The position numbers were made by a program, and so were the translations under genes. A DNA stretch of 64,000 nt from the NCBI GenBank assembly GCA_964347345.1, contig CAYFYB010000002.1:81183-145182 (forward strand), read 5' to 3'. This stretch comes from JAJISG01 sp964347345. GTDB lineage: Archaea; Thermoplasmatota; Thermoplasmata; RBG-16-68-12; JAJISG01. The notes beneath the pieces were generated by a model. It was given only the letters and a program-made list of their open reading frames with translations. It ran no database searches and was not told the DNA's origin. Below are positions 25,073 through 34,041 of the stretch, piece by piece (the first letter of the stretch is position 1; every line of letters starts with the position of its first letter).

Positions 25073-25939
25073 TCACTCCTTTCGCCCTAAGAGCCCGGAA
25101 GGCTTGAGGTACAGCGTGAGCAGCAGAACCAGAAAGGCGACCACCACGGAGGCTTCAGCGTGCCAGTACACCGTCCCCAGGGCTTCGGCCAAGGCAAGCA
25201 GGAAGCCCCCCGCTAGAGCGCCAAAGGGCCTTCCCACACCGCCCAAGACGACGATGGCAAAGGCCTTCAAGACATAGAGAGAACCGATCATCGGTGTGAG
25301 CGCTGGATTCGCCACTGTGTTTATGGAGCCCGCCGTAGCGGCAAAGGCGAGACCCAGTCCAAACGATATCATAGAGACTCTCTCCGTGTTGATGCCGACG
25401 AGGTGCGCGGCTTGTCGATTCTGCGTTAGGGCCTTTATGGCCTTTCCCAAGTAGGTCTTCGCAAGGAAGATGAAGAAGGATAGCGTGAGGAGCACGGCTG
25501 CCATGAAGGCGTAGAGCCTCGACAATGGGACGATTAGGCCGCTGAGTGAGATGGAAGGCAACGTATAGCCGACCGCCCTGATGTCGGCAGTCCACGCCAA
25601 GATGGCGGCGTTGAGGATGAAGATGGATATGCCAAAAGTCAAGAGTAGAGAGATGAGTTCGGGGGCACCAACGGTGCGCCTCACAAGGAACCTGTAAATC
25701 ACGAGTCCTACGAAGAAGAAGGTAGGGCCACTAATCAAGGCGGATAAAAAGGGGTTAATGCCGAAGGGAACGAAGAGGAAGTAGGTGATAAAGGCGCCCA
25801 GCATCAAGAACTCTCCGTGGGCGATGTTGACGACCCTCATCACGCCCCAGATTAAGCTCAGACCCAACGCGATCAGGCCGTAGAGTCCTCCTTGAAGCAC
25901 GCCATTTAGGATGGTCTGTAGCAGTATGGTGGAAACCAT
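25073..25939 (-). CDS. livH: branched-chain amino acid ABC transporter permease LivH
   Basis: A 288-residue membrane protein with about eight hydrophobic segments. The LivH family blocks GLSLIWGVMRVVNIAHGEF near residue 30, GKAIKALTQNRQAAHLVGIN in the coupling loop and GGVGRPFGALAGGFLLALAE near the C-terminus are clear. I begin at ATG 25939 (MVSTILLQT), since the longer reading frame upstream overlaps livK and lacks family sequence. It lies between livK and livM, all on the minus strand. Confidence 0.94.
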   Translation of the reverse strand: MVSTILLQTILNGVLQGGLYGLIALGLSLIWGVMRVVNIAHGEFLMLGAFITYFLFVPFGINPFLSALISGPTFFFVGLVIYRFLVRRTVGAPELISLLLTFGISIFILNAAILAWTADIRAVGYTLPSISLSGLIVPLSRLYAFMAAVLLTLSFFIFLAKTYLGKAIKALTQNRQAAHLVGINTERVSMISFGLGLAFAATAGSINTVANPALTPMIGSLYVLKAFAIVVLGGVGRPFGALAGGFLLALAEALGTVYWHAEASVVVAFLVLLLTLYLKPSGLLGRKE

Positions 25940-25970
25940 CGATCGGGACTCCCTGAACTCTGGCTCCGCT

Positions 25971-27227
25971 CTATGTCCCACCCCACGGGGGCTTGGGGTA
26001 AACCGGATCCCTCTGTGCGGCGTCGGCTGGCCACACGATGTAACGCTCGCCCTCAATCCAACTCATCACGACCATTTCATGACCCGTCTGGAGGCCGGTT
26101 TCTGGATCAATCTTGAAACGACCCCAGAGAGTCGTGAAATCCAATTCACCGGCTTTCGCTCTGAGCTGTTCCCCGTCAAGGGTCCCCGCCTCTTCGATGA
26201 GTTTCTGGACAAGCAGCCCTGCACCATACCCCGAGGCCGCTCGATACTCCGGTTCCTTCCCGAATGTCGTATTGAAGCTCGTAAAGAACTCAGCCGGAGT
26301 CGGCCCGAAATCTGGTTGGTATAAGACGGCAGGCTCCCACTGACTGGGGCCCAAGATGTACTCAGCGTCGGGACCCAGCTCCTCCCTGAAAGCAGGGATT
26401 GGAGGGGCGACGAGGATACCAATCGCTTTTGCGTCTACCTGATACTCCTTCAGCTGCCGACAGAGGAGCACTCCATCCTCATAGTGTCCCCCACCCACAA
26501 TGATGTCTGGATTCGTTGCCTTCAGGGTGACCAGAATGGAAGAGAAGTCTGTGATGTCCTTGGGGTAGGCCTGATCGTAAACAACTGTCAGTCCCAGCTG
26601 CCCTGCGTAAGCGACCGCGCCCTGGCCAGCCACGGTGGAGAAGGCGTCGTCCGCGTACAATGCCGCCACCCTCGTGGCGGCAGGGTCCTTCGCCTTAACG
26701 AGATCCAACATCCCCCTGAGGTAGAGGGACCCGGGCGTGAGGAGCTGGATGACGTATTCATAGCCTTGCTCGAATATGCTATCAGAGGAGCCCATGATCG
26801 ATATCATCAATTTCTTGCGTGCTTCCGCGATTGGAGCCACTGAGAATGTCAGCGGGCTGCCATAGGGGCCGAAGAGCACATCCACCTTATCCTCGTCAAT
26901 GAGCTTCTCAGCGAGATTCACCGCTTTTTCCTTTTCACTGGCATCATCATAATAGACTAGCGAGACATTCATCTTCTTGCCGTACTCTTCGACAAAGATT
27001 CCACCTGCCGCGTTCACGTCATCTCGCCAGAGTTGCACCCCTTGAAGCTGGAATGTACCGGGCGTGGCATACTGGCCGGTCAGGGAGATCGACATTCCGA
27101 TCACGATCTCCTCCTTCGGCGCTGCGGGAGCGAATGGCCAGTACAACGCTAAGGTCGCGCCCACGGCCGCGACAACGACCACAATGCCCACTACTATAGC
27201 CCATGCCGCTTTGGACAAAGGTGGCAT
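25971..27227 (-). CDS. livK: branched-chain amino acid ABC transporter substrate-binding protein LivK
   Basis: Extracellular solute-binding protein of 418 residues. One N-terminal hydrophobic segment (AWAIVVGIVVVVAAVGATLA) acts as membrane anchor or signal. The periplasmic-binding type I fold starts with IVIGMSISLTGQYATPG and continues with LYYDDASEKEKAVNLAEKLI-like and FGPYGSPLTFSVAPIAEA regions. The ligand is probably an aliphatic amino acid or amide, but it cannot be fixed from sequence. A TATA-like CATATAAATAG about 38 bases upstream probably drives livKHM. Confidence 0.93.
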   Translation of the reverse strand: MPPLSKAAWAIVVGIVVVVAAVGATLALYWPFAPAAPKEEIVIGMSISLTGQYATPGTFQLQGVQLWRDDVNAAGGIFVEEYGKKMNVSLVYYDDASEKEKAVNLAEKLIDEDKVDVLFGPYGSPLTFSVAPIAEARKKLMISIMGSSDSIFEQGYEYVIQLLTPGSLYLRGMLDLVKAKDPAATRVAALYADDAFSTVAGQGAVAYAGQLGLTVVYDQAYPKDITDFSSILVTLKATNPDIIVGGGHYEDGVLLCRQLKEYQVDAKAIGILVAPPIPAFREELGPDAEYILGPSQWEPAVLYQPDFGPTPAEFFTSFNTTFGKEPEYRAASGYGAGLLVQKLIEEAGTLDGEQLRAKAGELDFTTLWGRFKIDPETGLQTGHEMVVMSWIEGERYIVWPADAAQRDPVYPKPPWGGT

Positions 27228-27369
27228 TTCTCCCCTCCTGGCCCTCGTAACCCTTATTTGCTATTTATATGATTCGAAAGTTGGAGAATTTCCTTTAAGG
27301 TCTGGCTTGAGTATCATGGCTTTGAACCATTTAGGACAGCACCCCCTGCAACTCTCGGATTGTGCCTTG

Positions 27370-27605
27370 CGACCCCTCATGACCATGGCGTCCAGAGCAG
27401 AACCAGCCCGAGGACGGCCCCACAGAGGACGTGGGCTATGATGCTTGTGGCCAAGGGCCGAGTCCCGCTGGATGTTTCATCGGGGAAACATCCGTAAGGC
27501 GCCGGTGGACGGGCATCAACGTAAGCAGCAATACGACTAAACCATAGCCAATTCCGCCGAGGGAGACCGGGACCCCCGCGTCGAACGACGCTTGGAGGAC
27601 TCCAG
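27370..27605 (-). pseudogene. frameshifted remnant of a small membrane protein
   Basis: On the minus strand one frame reads SLGGIGYGLVVLLLTLMPVHRR and then hits a stop. A different frame then continues with LATSIIAHVLCGAVLGLVLL before stopping. Together these look like two transmembrane segments of one short membrane protein split by an indel. No start codon or family could be assigned. It sits beside the GNAT fragment in a decayed stretch. Confidence 0.35.
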
Positions 27606-27897
27606 ACCTCAGCTACGCGACCCCTCGATTGACGAAATGGATAAAGGGACCAGGGAGGAGACTTTTTTCAGCGGGACGACCGCGGAGGTGATGGACATCG
27701 TCGTAGCCCCTAAACATCGCGGTCGTGGCATTGGTCTGAAGCTCGTCAAGCATATCGAGAAGGTGGCCACCGAAAGGGGCGCCACACTCCTTCGGTCCGA
27801 TACTGGTAACGAGAACGTCGCCTCGCAAAGGCTTCATGAGAAAGCTGGCTACGAAAGGTATCGGATGATGTACGAGAAGGTCCTGACAGGAAGATGA
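27592..27897 (+). CDS. GNAT-family acetyltransferase, probably N-terminally truncated
   Basis: About 101 residues contain the core acetyl-CoA site of a GNAT enzyme: VMDIVVAPKHRGRGIGLKLVKHI (the R/Q-x-x-G-x-G/A pyrophosphate loop) and the motif-B helix ASQRLHEKAGYERYRMMYEK. A whole GNAT domain needs roughly 140-150 residues, and the first strands and helices are missing upstream, where no continuing family sequence was found. The TTG start is doubtful. I treat it as a gene remnant or a short diverged enzyme. Confidence 0.5.
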   Translation: MEDSRPQLRDPSIDEMDKGTREETFFSGTTAEVMDIVVAPKHRGRGIGLKLVKHIEKVATERGATLLRSDTGNENVASQRLHEKAGYERYRMMYEKVLTGR

Positions 27898-28078
27898 TCG
27901 TAAGGGCCGTCCAGCGGCCTACCACCACAAACTTCCCCACGCCTAGTGGGCGATTATGAGAATTTCACCTCCCAGGACTAACACCGGGTTCCCCACAGTA
28001 ACTTAAACGATTCCCGATTTTGATTACGAGTCGAAAACAATCTTATATGGTGGCTCGAAAATCTAGTGAGAGGATGAG

Positions 28079-29176
28079 ATGGTTGGGTGCCCAACCTGTG
28101 GTGCTGAGCTCACCTACATCCCGCCCTACGGGAGGCACTACTGCTATGGCTGCCGGTCCTATGCCCCCAAGACGCTCCATCCATGCGAGGTCTGCGGCCG
28201 GGCCCTGGTGTTCATCCAGCAGTACCACAGGTACTACTGCTACGGATGCCAGGAGTACAAGGAGAATGTGGGCATCAGGAACTCCTGTCCCACCTGCGGT
28301 GGTGAGCTTGAGCACATACCACAGTACAACCGCTTCTACTGCTTTCAGTGCAGAGCCTACGCGCCCCAGGAATACGGCATCACGGGAAGGATCCGGGGAG
28401 GTCGGCCCATGACGAAGGATGATGCCGGGAAGGAGCAGATCGTGGGTTACGCTCCCTTCTCCAGAGAAGACATGGATCTGGCCTCCAAGGAGCAGCTGAT
28501 GAACTGGTGCAAGGATTATAGCTTGGACGACGGTGGTATGAAATACGAGCTGAGGCTCCGCCTCTTGGAGCACGTAAGGAAACAGGGCCTCTTGCTGAAA
28601 GGGGAGAAACCAGGCGAGACACAGAGAGAGAAGGCTCCACAGCCCGCCGAGGAGGAGGTCGTCCAGGAAGCCGCCGTGGTGGAGGAATTGGAGGAGCCAC
28701 CCCGGGCTGCCGAGGAAGCATCCGCGCCCCCCAGGGTGGAAGTCGAAGAGCAAGCCATTCGCCCGCTACAGAGGACGCAGGAGGTCCAGAACGCATGCCC
28801 AACCTGTGGAAAGGAGCTCGCCTACATCCCCCAGTACGGGAGATGGTACTGCTACAGCTGCCAGAGCTACGCTCCTTCAGGCACAAGCTCCCCAGTCTCG
28901 ACCTACCCTGCGCAGTCGAGTCGTCAGCAGGCAACCACAGCCGCAACAAAGATCAGAAAGCAGCGGCAGGGAAATCCAATGGTCGGCATATCCTTGGCCA
29001 TAGTGGGACTCCTTATGTTCGTCGTCGACGAGCTTCTGTACCGGGCCCCGGCCGTGTTTGACATCCCCGTCCTAGTCACGGCCCCGGAGATAGACTTCGC
29101 TCTCCGCTTCCTGTCCATCATCTTCATCGCCTTGGGCCTCATCGCAGCCATCGTCCTCGTAAGAGCCCGCCGCTAA
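28079..29176 (+). CDS. multi-zinc-ribbon, SAP-domain membrane protein
   Basis: A 365-residue protein of unusual design. Four zinc ribbons share the pattern CxxCGxELxYIPQYxRxYCYxCxxYAP: C4-C25, C36-C57, C70-C91 and again from C240. Between ribbons three and four lie a SAP-like helix-turn-helix (near 130-165, containing LASKEQLMNWCKDY) and a long acidic, proline-rich linker (170-235). Two hydrophobic helices close the protein (about 301-320 and 342-361). SAP and zinc-ribbon modules often bind nucleic acid, so a membrane-tethered nucleic-acid or RNP-binding role is a guess. A TATA-like box lies near 28040, 35 bases upstream. Confidence 0.75.
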   Translation: MVGCPTCGAELTYIPPYGRHYCYGCRSYAPKTLHPCEVCGRALVFIQQYHRYYCYGCQEYKENVGIRNSCPTCGGELEHIPQYNRFYCFQCRAYAPQEYGITGRIRGGRPMTKDDAGKEQIVGYAPFSREDMDLASKEQLMNWCKDYSLDDGGMKYELRLRLLEHVRKQGLLLKGEKPGETQREKAPQPAEEEVVQEAAVVEELEEPPRAAEEASAPPRVEVEEQAIRPLQRTQEVQNACPTCGKELAYIPQYGRWYCYSCQSYAPSGTSSPVSTYPAQSSRQQATTAATKIRKQRQGNPMVGISLAIVGLLMFVVDELLYRAPAVFDIPVLVTAPEIDFALRFLSIIFIALGLIAAIVLVRARR

Positions 29177-29209
29177 GCCTTTTATCCGCCGCCCAGCTTT
29201 CGTTATCCA

Positions 29210-30226
29210 ATGGCTGAGCTGGCCCAGTTGATAGGGGAGACGCGGGTAATCCGGCAGCACGATCCCGCTAAATTCATCTCAGCCTGGACGGAGAGGGAGA
29301 TCTTGGACGGGGAGGTGGTCGACGCCTTTGTCCTTATCCTGCGCACCCAGGGATGCTATTGGGCCAGAAAGAGCGGCTGCTCCATGTGCGGATATGTGAG
29401 TGACTGCTTCACCGAGGTCTCAGAGGAGGACCTACTGCAGCAATGGTCTGAGGCCATGAAGGTGTACCGAGGGCAGCCGGTGGTGAAGGTCTACAACTCA
29501 GGGAACTTCTTCGACCCCAGCGAGGTTTCGCCAAAGGTCAGGAAGGTCATCCTAGAGGAACTCGGTGAGAGATGTGAGAAGGTGGTGGTGGAGAACCTGC
29601 CCCAGCTGGTCCGGAAGCCCCTGCTGGAGGAAGCGTTGAGGTACTGCAGGAGGTTTGAGGTGGCCATAGGACTGGAGACGGCCAGCGACTTCGTTCGAGA
29701 CCGCTGCATCAGCAAGGACTTCAGCTTCGAAAGATATGTCCAGGCGGTCAAGACGGCCCATGGTTGCGGCGCCGCAGTCAAGACCTATCTTCTCCTTAAG
29801 CCGCCCTTCCTCTCTGAGGGGGCCTCCATCCTAGACGTTCAGACATCTGCCAAGGCCATCGACGGACTCACAGACACCATATCAATCAATCCCACCAACG
29901 TCCAGAGGGATACCCTGGTGGACAGGCTGTACCGAAAGGGGGAGTACAGGCCTCCATGGTTGTGGTCCCTAGCGGAGGTCCTCATCGCTCTCCGGGGCTC
30001 GAAGGCCAGGGTCATGTCCAAGCCCACGGGAGGCGGTCGACCGAGGGGGGCTCACAACTGTGGCCACTGCGACGGCATCTTCCTGAAGGCCATTGAGGAC
30101 TACTCCCTTGGTACCTCAGACTGGCTAGAGGAACTGGATTGCGAGTGCAGGGAGGATTGGGAGGCCTACAAGCTGATAGAGGATTTGGGTAGGTGTAGCG
30201 TGGACCTCGACAGATTCCTGAGCTGA
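29210..30226 (+). CDS. raSEA: archaeosine synthase radical SAM subunit RaSEA
   Basis: A 338-residue radical-SAM protein of the archaeosine pathway. With ArcS, RaSEA converts lysine-modified preQ0 at position 15 of tRNA to archaeosine. The cluster cysteines are in the family's unusual spacing, GCYWARKSGCSMCGYV near residues 47-62. Other landmarks are KVYNSGNFFDPSE, VENLPQLV, IGLETASDFVRDRCISKDF, INPTNVQRDTLVD and a C-terminal HNCGHCDG. It begins 33 bases after the zinc-ribbon/SAP gene. ArcS and TGT genes are not in the window. Confidence 0.9.
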   Translation: MAELAQLIGETRVIRQHDPAKFISAWTEREILDGEVVDAFVLILRTQGCYWARKSGCSMCGYVSDCFTEVSEEDLLQQWSEAMKVYRGQPVVKVYNSGNFFDPSEVSPKVRKVILEELGERCEKVVVENLPQLVRKPLLEEALRYCRRFEVAIGLETASDFVRDRCISKDFSFERYVQAVKTAHGCGAAVKTYLLLKPPFLSEGASILDVQTSAKAIDGLTDTISINPTNVQRDTLVDRLYRKGEYRPPWLWSLAEVLIALRGSKARVMSKPTGGGRPRGAHNCGHCDGIFLKAIEDYSLGTSDWLEELDCECREDWEAYKLIEDLGRCSVDLDRFLS

Positions 30227-30229
30227 ATG

Positions 30230-30871
30230 CTATTGACGTCGCTTCCTCATCCGCCTCGGACCCGTGATTGCGGCGATTGTGACGGAGTAGGCTATGATGA
30301 CCCTCCGATGACCTGAGCATCGGGGCCCGACGGCTGGGTACTGCGCAAGGCCCTGAAGACGAAGTCGTAGGTTCCAGAGGTGGCGTTGAAGGAGTAGCTG
30401 GAGACGCCTCCCATGCGGATAACCCCTCCGAAGGGCGTCGAGAGCTCCATCTCGTATCCGGATAGCTGCTGCGTCCGCATTGCCGACCGAGGTTATGGGG
30501 TTCTCAGGGTAGCAGAAGTAGGCGTACAGAGTCAGCTCCACCTCCCTAGACCGGGGGAAGAAGTCGAACAGGGGCTCCACAGCATCGAAATCTGTGCCGT
30601 ATCCCTCCGACGCTTCGGGATCAACGCCGAGGGTTGCCACCGCCTGGAAGCCGTTGGAACTGGTCACCAGGAAGACCAACGACCATGAGCCTTCTTGAGT
30701 GGGTTCCTCAGCTTCAGTGGGGACCCCAAAGCAGCGGGCAGCCGCGTGAGAAGGGAGGCCTGAAACGGTCAGCAGCAGGAGGCCTCTGACGAGGACGGTG
30801 AACGGGCCTACCCTACCCAGCGGTGGAGACGCCTGGGCCCCCTCCATCAAGGGGGGGTACAAGGGGGACAA
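30230..30871 (-). pseudogene. secreted or membrane-anchored beta-rich protein broken by two frameshifts
   Basis: One frame from 30871 encodes a hydrophobic leader (VLVRGLLLLTVSGLPSHAAA) and a beta-rich region with GVDPEASEGYGTDFDAVEP and VELTLYAYFCYPENP. Near 30480 sensible sequence moves to a second frame: GYEMELSTPFGGV, SSYSFNATSGTYDFVFRA. Near 30305 it returns to the first frame, giving an anchor-like VIIAYSVTIAAI followed by a basic tail RRMRKRRQ. Read this way it is one small secreted or anchored protein with two compensating indels. Sequence error and decay are both possible. Confidence 0.5.
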
Positions 30872-30965
30872 AGTCCTTTGCCTCCTTCGTTCAAGCGTTC
30901 GAGGTTGACTACAAGAGATGTCGAAGGCTTTTTGATGGGGCTGGAAATGAGGTTGTGGGAACAGG

Positions 30966-31286
30966 ATGCAGGCCTACGAAGTCAAGAGAGGACACTCCAA
31001 AAACCTAGAGGGGGAAGGACTGAGGCTTATCCTTGAGGGGATTTTCGGGGAAGTGTCGGAGACCAAGGGCGTCCTCGCAGTGAGACAGGGTGCCCTCAAG
31101 AGGATGACCGTCTGGTTCGACGGCGAGGTCCTCTACGTGGACACGGACTTGGACCGAGAAGTGGACGAGACGACGGCAGCTCAGACCGTAAGGGCCTACA
31201 ACGCTTTCCTCGAAAAGGCCACAGGGTTCACCTCCAAGGAGAGGAGACAACGGTTGCAGAAGAAGGCCAAGGAAGGCAAGCTGTGA
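30966..31286 (+). CDS. DUF5611 family protein
   Basis: A 106-residue archaeal protein of unknown function. The pattern MQAYEVKRGHSKNLEGEGL, GALKRMTVWFDGEVLYVDT and VRAYNAFLEKATGFTSKER matches the DUF5611 family of small alpha/beta proteins widespread in Thermoplasmata. It has no membrane segment or metal motif and ends in a lysine-rich helix. It stands alone between two unrelated genes. Confidence 0.8.
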   Translation: MQAYEVKRGHSKNLEGEGLRLILEGIFGEVSETKGVLAVRQGALKRMTVWFDGEVLYVDTDLDREVDETTAAQTVRAYNAFLEKATGFTSKERRQRLQKKAKEGKL

Positions 31287-31425
31287 GGGGATCAGCACTC
31301 AAGATCGTCTTCACGGCGGCAAGCTCAGCAAGAGTTCCCTCATCACCGCCTGGGCATCGTCCCCTTCCCACTTAACCCTTGCCAGGCCCGTGAACCCCTA
31401 AATACCCCCACCGTCATCTTCAACC

Positions 31426-32607
31426 GTGGCCCTCATACCGGACCTTGGAGATCCCCGGGACCCACGGGTGAGAACTCTGTATGGCTACCTCCAATCAACG
31501 GTTTCATTGGTAGTTAACGCCTCCCTGTTTTCCTCCAAGCTGTTCATCGCCTCCCTGCTGGCCAGCGTTGCGGTTCTCACGGACGCCTTCAATCAGCTGG
31601 GAGATGTGGGCATCTCTCTCATGATTCTCATCGCCTTCCGCTTCGCCGGGAAGGAGGCCGACAGGGAGCACCCTTACGGACACGGCAGATTGGAGCAGGT
31701 CGTAGCCCTCCTAGTGGCCGCCGCGTTGGTCTTTGTGGCCGTCCTCCTCTTGCTAGAGTCATTCCAGGAGCTGTCCAACCCATCCGTCAAGGGAACCCTC
31801 CCTCTTGCCATCGTCCTTGGACTCCTGGCGGCAGTGAAGGAGGCCCTTGCCCGCTTCTCCTTCGCCATAGCCAGGCGAACGGACAGCGACGCCATCCGCG
31901 GGGACGCATGGAACCACAGGTATGACGCCCTGCTTACGGGGGCCATCGCCCTGGCCATATTCCTGGCCAGCTGGAGGGAGGCCTTGAGGGTTCTCGACCC
32001 AATCTTCGGAATCTTCGTCGCCGGACTGATCTTGTACACCGGTGGCAGGCTCATAGCTTCTGCAGGAGATCGTCTCCTTGGAAGAGCCCCCGGGAAGGCC
32101 TTGGTCCAGAGGATAACGGAATTGGCCTCGGCTCATGATGGCGTCAAAAGGGTTCACAGCGTCTCTGTCCACGACTACGGGCTGCACAAGGCCATATCCC
32201 TCACGGTGGACGTCGACGACCGCCTGAGCGTTGAGGAATCCCACAGGATAGCCACTGACGTGGAGGCCATTATCAAGGCAGAAATGAAGGCGGATGCCAC
32301 AGTCCATGTGGAGCCCGTGACACCTCTCCTCACCTCTAGCCTGATCCATGCAGTCGAAGAGGTCGCCCTTGAGGAGGATAGGGTACACTCCATCCTCGGT
32401 GTAGAGCCTGACCTGGACGGGAGCGTTCACGTGAAAGTCAGCCTGCCTGGGGAGGTCACCCTGGAGGAGGCGGACGCCCTGGTGAAAAGACTATCATCCA
32501 AGTTGGAGGATGAGGTGGGGCGCAGGGTGAAGGTTCTCACCTTGCCCTGCGAACCAGGCTGCGAAGGTTGCCGCGGGAAAACCTCAGAACCCGAAGAGGG
32601 CCCCTAA
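31426..32607 (+). CDS. cation diffusion facilitator (CDF) metal efflux transporter
   Basis: A 393-residue CDF protein exporting Zn2+, Mn2+ or similar cations. Six transmembrane segments span residues 15-205. The second helix carries the metal site as DAFNQLGD where many relatives have HxxxD; the fifth carries DAWNHRYDALLTG. HPYGHGRLEQ follows helix 2. A cytosolic ferredoxin-like dimerisation domain (residues 215-300) is followed by a second repeat of it and a C-terminal CEPGCEGC cysteine cluster that could bind metal. The D in place of H in the first site hints at Mn or Fe preference (inference). The 3' end overlaps the L12 gene by 24 bases. Confidence 0.92.
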   Translation: MALIPDLGDPRDPRVRTLYGYLQSTVSLVVNASLFSSKLFIASLLASVAVLTDAFNQLGDVGISLMILIAFRFAGKEADREHPYGHGRLEQVVALLVAAALVFVAVLLLLESFQELSNPSVKGTLPLAIVLGLLAAVKEALARFSFAIARRTDSDAIRGDAWNHRYDALLTGAIALAIFLASWREALRVLDPIFGIFVAGLILYTGGRLIASAGDRLLGRAPGKALVQRITELASAHDGVKRVHSVSVHDYGLHKAISLTVDVDDRLSVEESHRIATDVEAIIKAEMKADATVHVEPVTPLLTSSLIHAVEEVALEEDRVHSILGVEPDLDGSVHVKVSLPGEVTLEEADALVKRLSSKLEDEVGRRVKVLTLPCEPGCEGCRGKTSEPEEGP

Positions 32608-32892
32608 GCCTGCAGCGGCCTCTTCTTCGCTGACCTTTTCCTCTTCTTCCTTCTTCTTCTCTTCCTTCTTCTCCTCTTTCTTCTCCGCCGCTGCTGGAAC
32701 GGGGGCAGCGGGAGCGAAGGCGGCGCTCTTGATGGCCTCCTCGATGTTGACCCCCTCTAAGGCGGCGGTCAGGGCCTTGACCCTCGTCTCATCGGGATTC
32801 ATGCCAGCGGCCTTCAGAACCTTGATCAGGTTCTCCTCGTTGACGTCCTTTCCCGCAGCGTGCAGGAGCATTGCACCATATATGTACTCCAC
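32584..32892 (-). CDS. rpl12: ribosomal protein L12 (P1/P2-type)
   Basis: Acidic stalk protein of 102 residues that recruits translation GTPases. It begins EYIYGAMLLHAAGKDVNEEN and has an alanine-rich hinge (AAFAPAAPVPAAAE), a Lys/Glu run and the universal archaeal/eukaryal C-terminus GLGALFGF. The start is GTG at 32892, 20 bases after the L10 stop, and has a GGAGGTG ribosome-binding site. Last gene of the ftsZ-to-rpl12 unit. Confidence 0.96.
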   Translation of the reverse strand: MEYIYGAMLLHAAGKDVNEENLIKVLKAAGMNPDETRVKALTAALEGVNIEEAIKSAAFAPAAPVPAAAEKKEEKKEEKKKEEEEKVSEEEAAAGLGALFGF

Positions 32893-32911
32893 TTTTTCAC
32901 CTCCTTGATCT

Positions 32912-34041
32912 TTATCCGAACAGGGAGCCGAGGCCGGCAGCGGCCTCCTCCTCGTCATCGCTATCCTTCTCCTCTTTCTTGGGTGCCCTCTCTTCCTCCT
33001 TCTTGGGCTCCTCCTTCTTGGGCTCCTCCTTCTTGGGNNNNNNNNNNNNNNNNNNNNNNNNNNNNNNNNNNNNNNNNNNNNNNNNNNNNNNNNNNNNNNN
33101 NNNNNNNNNNNNNNNNNNNNNNNNNNNNNNNNNNNNNCCTCCACCTTGGGCGGCGAGCCGATGAGGGCTCTCAACTCATCGTCCAAGGCATCGGGGACCC
33201 TGGAGGCAAGGGTCATGAGCTGGCCGTGAGCTCTAGAGAGGAAGAGCGGAATCAGCTCTTTGGTGGGGTAGCTGGCCACCATGCCCAGGGACAGAGCCCT
33301 TCGATGCGCATCGGCCAGCAGCGGGGCAATGGTCGCCCTTGTTGGGAAGGCGAGTCCCATGGATAGCCTGAGGGCGTTACCTGCGGCAGTGGCCAAATCC
33401 CGCCTGATGGCCTCCTCGTCCACGGCCAGGACGTCCCTCGTAAATAGGGTGCCGTCCTCGAACACGCCCCGGATGTCCAAACCCACCGTCATCGGGAATA
33501 TGCCCAGCCTCGCGATGGCCTGAGCGACCTCGACGGGAATCCGCTTGCCCTTCTCCACCAGGAGCTTCTCCTTCTTGATGACCACTTTCCCCTTTTCGAT
33601 GGCGGCGGGGATCCCGGCCCTCTGGAGGTCTCCCACAACGGGTCCAGGCTTGAACGGGGTGTCGCCCTCTTGGACAACGATGTCGCCAGGGGCAACCTCG
33701 CCCCCCTTCGCCGGCGCTTTGGTCTTCGTCGCCTCCAGCTCTTTGAAGAGCCTGAAGGGGTTGGAGTCTGTAAGGACGAGGGCCACCTGGCCTTCGACCA
33801 AACCCTGAAGTCCATCGATGCCCTCCCGATCTCGAGCGGCCTCACCGATGGCCCTTAGAAGAAGTCTGTTCTTGACCACCTGCAGCTCAACCTTCCCTCG
33901 AAGCTTGGCCCTGATGCGTTGCATCTGAGGCCCAGGGATGCCTGAAACGTTGGCTAACGCTATCACTCTGCTACCCAAGAGCTTCCCCCTCAGGTCCTCG
34001 ACCAGCTGGACCTTCTTCGTCTGCACCGCCACCTCCGCCAT
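32912..34041 (-). CDS. rplP0: ribosomal protein L10 (P0), interrupted by an assembly gap
   Basis: Stalk base protein that anchors L12 dimers to 23S rRNA. The N-terminal domain (VALANVSGIPGPQMQRIR, VVKNRLLLRAI) and the second domain are complete up to 33138. A run of 100 N follows, and the C-terminus resumes at 33037 with Lys/Glu/Pro repeats and ends in EEEAAAGLGSLFG. The two parts are in different frames across the 100 N, so the true gap length is not 100. Any joining of L10 with L12 across the gap is an artefact of that frame. The start ATG follows the L1 stop directly. Confidence 0.93.
32996..33037 (-). repeat. 15-bp tandem repeat in the L10 tail, running into the gap
   Basis: On the minus strand a unit encoding KKEEP repeats about three times (PKKEEPKKEEPKKEE) and continues into the N run, so the assembly probably stopped in a longer repeat array. 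Confidence 0.7.
33038..33137. other. assembly gap (100 N)
   Basis: One hundred consecutive N bases lie inside the L10 coding region. The round number is the usual placeholder for a scaffold gap of unknown size. Confidence 0.99.

Noticed and set aside
22334..28078. Integrative element using tRNA-Thr as attachment site
   Set aside because: No integrase gene and no repeat of the tRNA 3' end were seen downstream, so only a weak island hypothesis remains.
32584..34041. A single 485-residue L10-L12 fusion protein
   Set aside because: The join runs through 100 N in a wrong frame. Both proteins have their own stop or start and the GLGxLFG C-termini.
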